DNA of 36,922 nucleotides from Streptococcus massiliensis DSM 18628 (lineage in GTDB: Bacteria > Bacillota > Bacilli > Lactobacillales > Streptococcaceae). Shown here in pieces: positions 36,141-36,922 of this stretch. The notes under the pieces were generated by a model. The model made no database searches. It saw only the letters and a list, made by a program, of their open reading frames with translations, and was not told where the DNA came from. The DNA lies in contig NZ_KB904370.1 of assembly GCF_000380065.1 (NCBI RefSeq), positions 1-36,922 of the forward strand, read 5' to 3'. Numbering within the stretch: the stretch's first letter is position 1; every line of letters begins with the position of its first letter. The translations under genes and the position numbers were made by a program.

Positions 36141-36671
36141 ATGTCTTGGTTGAAAAAAATGTTTGGAGATGGTGAGCCAGCTGAAAAATCCACTATTTCA
36201 AAGGAGGTCAGGAGACAGGATGAGCTTGTGTTAGCTCCAGCGTCTGGTCAGGCTTTCCCTTTGGTAGAAGCTAAGGATCCCGTTTTTGCCAATGGTATTA
36301 TGGGGCAAGGAATTGCTATTGAGCCAACAGATGGTATGGTTTATGCTCCTTTTGATGCACAAGTGACGATTGCCTTTGAAACGAAACATGCTTATGGCTT
36401 AAAGGCGCCAGGCGGGGCAGAGGTTCTAATACATATTGGAATTGATACAGTCAGCTTAAATGGTGATGGTTTTAAACAGATGGTGAAGCAGGGAGATTTT
36501 GTTAAGTCGGGAGAGCTTCTGGGAAGTTTTGACCGTGAAAAAATTGTTGCCGCAGGACTTGGTACGACTATAATGGTTATCGTAACCAATACGATAGACT
36601 ATACTTCGATAACTAGTCTTGTAGAAGGCTCTGTTGTTCATGGTACACCACTTCTTAAATTAGAGATTTGA
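36141..36671 (+). CDS. Stand-alone PTS glucose-type EIIA protein
   Basis: This 176-residue cytoplasmic phosphocarrier is homologous to the EIIA domain at the end of ScrA and to Crr. It starts MSWLKKMFGD (ATG 36141, GGGAG 7 bases upstream; an in-frame TTG at 36135 is rejected). The EIIA domain covers about 33-176. The two active-site His are in KHAYGLKAPGG and in LIHIGIDTV (phospho-His98). Shared stretches such as DPVF, MGQG, VYAP and VTIAF show close kinship with the ScrA EIIA. It is probably able to supply PTS permeases lacking their own EIIA; the partner is not known. An ISL3 element begins directly after the stop codon. Confidence 0.92.
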   Translation: MSWLKKMFGDGEPAEKSTISKEVRRQDELVLAPASGQAFPLVEAKDPVFANGIMGQGIAIEPTDGMVYAPFDAQVTIAFETKHAYGLKAPGGAEVLIHIGIDTVSLNGDGFKQMVKQGDFVKSGELLGSFDREKIVAAGLGTTIMVIVTNTIDYTSITSLVEGSVVHGTPLLKLEI

Positions 36672-36700
36672 GGCTCTTTGTCAACTGTAGTGGGTTGATG
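36672..36700. repeat. Terminal inverted repeat of the ISL3 element
   Basis: GGCTCTTTGTCAACTGTAG followed by TGGGTTGATG marks the element end. The opposite copy lies outside the window, so the exact repeat length cannot be checked. Confidence 0.75.
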
Positions 36701-36704
36701 TCAG

Positions 36705-36922
36705 CTAAGATCTGGAGAGAACCGAATTGGTTCTCTCCTTTTTGATATTTAAAGCGATGAGAATTCTAGTTTTAAAGTTGTCAAAGTTCCGAAAGCCGAA
36801 AGCGTTGCGCTTGATAACCTTGATAAGGTTGTTAGTGGCCTCTAGCTTAGCATTTGAGTAGGGAAGTTCCAAAGCATTGATAATCTTGTCCCTCTCTTTC
36901 AAAAAAGTCTTAAAAACAGTCT
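36705..36922 (-). CDS. ISL3-family transposase, C-terminal part, cut by window edge
   Basis: The minus-strand frame is open from the window edge to the stop at 36705 and gives the last 71 or so residues. The motif SNAKLEATNNLIKVIKRNAF and FGFRNFDNFKTRILI is the C-terminal end of the ISL3 (transposase_20-type) DDE domain, with the catalytic Glu probably in KLEATN. The start and most of the protein lie beyond 36922, so integrity cannot be judged. Confidence 0.88.
   Translation of the reverse strand, partial: TVFKTFLKERDKIINALELPYSNAKLEATNNLIKVIKRNAFGFRNFDNFKTRILIALNIKKERTNSVLSRS
36714..36743 (+). terminator. Inward terminator at the ISL3 end
   Basis: GGAGAGAACC (36714-36723) pairs perfectly with GGTTCTCTCC (36729-36738) around a 5-base loop, followed by TTTTTG on the plus strand. 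It would stop transcripts entering the element from the EIIA gene and overlaps the last codons of the transposase on the other strand. Confidence 0.8.

Larger units (their letters stand above)
36672..36922. mobile_element. ISL3-family (IS1167-like) insertion sequence, one end
   Basis: The sequence from 36672 begins GGCTCTTTGTCAACTGTAG, the form of terminal inverted repeat I recall for streptococcal ISL3-family elements. The transposase 3' end lies just inside, on the minus strand. The element runs out of the window. If ISL3-like, the 8-bp target copy would be the bases at 36664-36671, which include the stop codon of the EIIA gene. Confidence 0.85.

Overview
The window is a chromosomal segment of a low-GC Gram-positive bacterium, almost certainly a Streptococcus. 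The genus call rests on recognisable streptococcal proteins (PBP1a, MapZ, StkP, LiaFSR, the ScrABRK sucrose system), a class B RNase P RNA, and AGGAGG-type ribosome binding sites. The LuxS and PBP1a sequences look closer to the mitis/sanguinis/anginosus side of the genus than to S. suis. The species cannot be fixed by eye. Both window edges cut into insertion sequences: an IS1182-like transposase at the left and an ISL3-family (IS1167-like) element at the right.

Layout. (1) 1-7.1 kb is an envelope and division block: pbp1a and recU on the minus strand; then ypsA (DUF1273), gpsB, the RNase P RNA, a THUMP-domain RNA methyltransferase and mapZ on the plus strand. (2) 7.1-9.4 kb holds luxS (minus) and rny. 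(3) 9.6-18.0 kb looks like one long operon: gmk, rpoZ, priA, fmt, rsmB, then the Ser/Thr phosphatase and PASTA kinase pair. (4) 18.1-20.5 kb is liaFSR, a cell-envelope stress system with a candidate LiaR box in front of it. (5) 20.5-22.3 kb holds a HAD/cyclophilin fusion gene that is out of frame at an A-AAA-AAG slippery heptamer, followed by an S1-domain protein gene. (6) 22.3-29.7 kb is an uptake locus: an AraC-type regulator with a Cys-rich tail, diverging from two half-size ABC transporters and a complete ECF module (S, T and fused A components). (7) 29.8-30.3 kb holds a YbaK/PrdX-type tRNA deacylase. (8) 30.3-36.7 kb is sucrose utilisation: scrR and scrB (minus), scrA and scrK (plus), and a stand-alone EIIA protein.

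How it fits together. PBP1a, GpsB, MapZ and StkP/phosphatase all act in septal and peripheral wall synthesis, and LiaFSR monitors the envelope. ScrA imports and phosphorylates sucrose, ScrB cleaves sucrose-6-phosphate and ScrK phosphorylates the released fructose. A shared AAAACGYTT operator core at the scrB, scrA and EIIA promoters suggests that ScrR (perhaps with CcpA) also controls the separate EIIA gene.

The points most worth a second look are the frameshift at a perfect -1 slippery site in the HAD/cyclophilin gene, the mixed ABC plus ECF uptake locus with its Cys-tailed regulator, the three-hairpin segment between scrA and scrK, and the EIIA paralogue that shares the scr operator. I found no CRISPR array, prophage, tRNA or obvious novel defence system.
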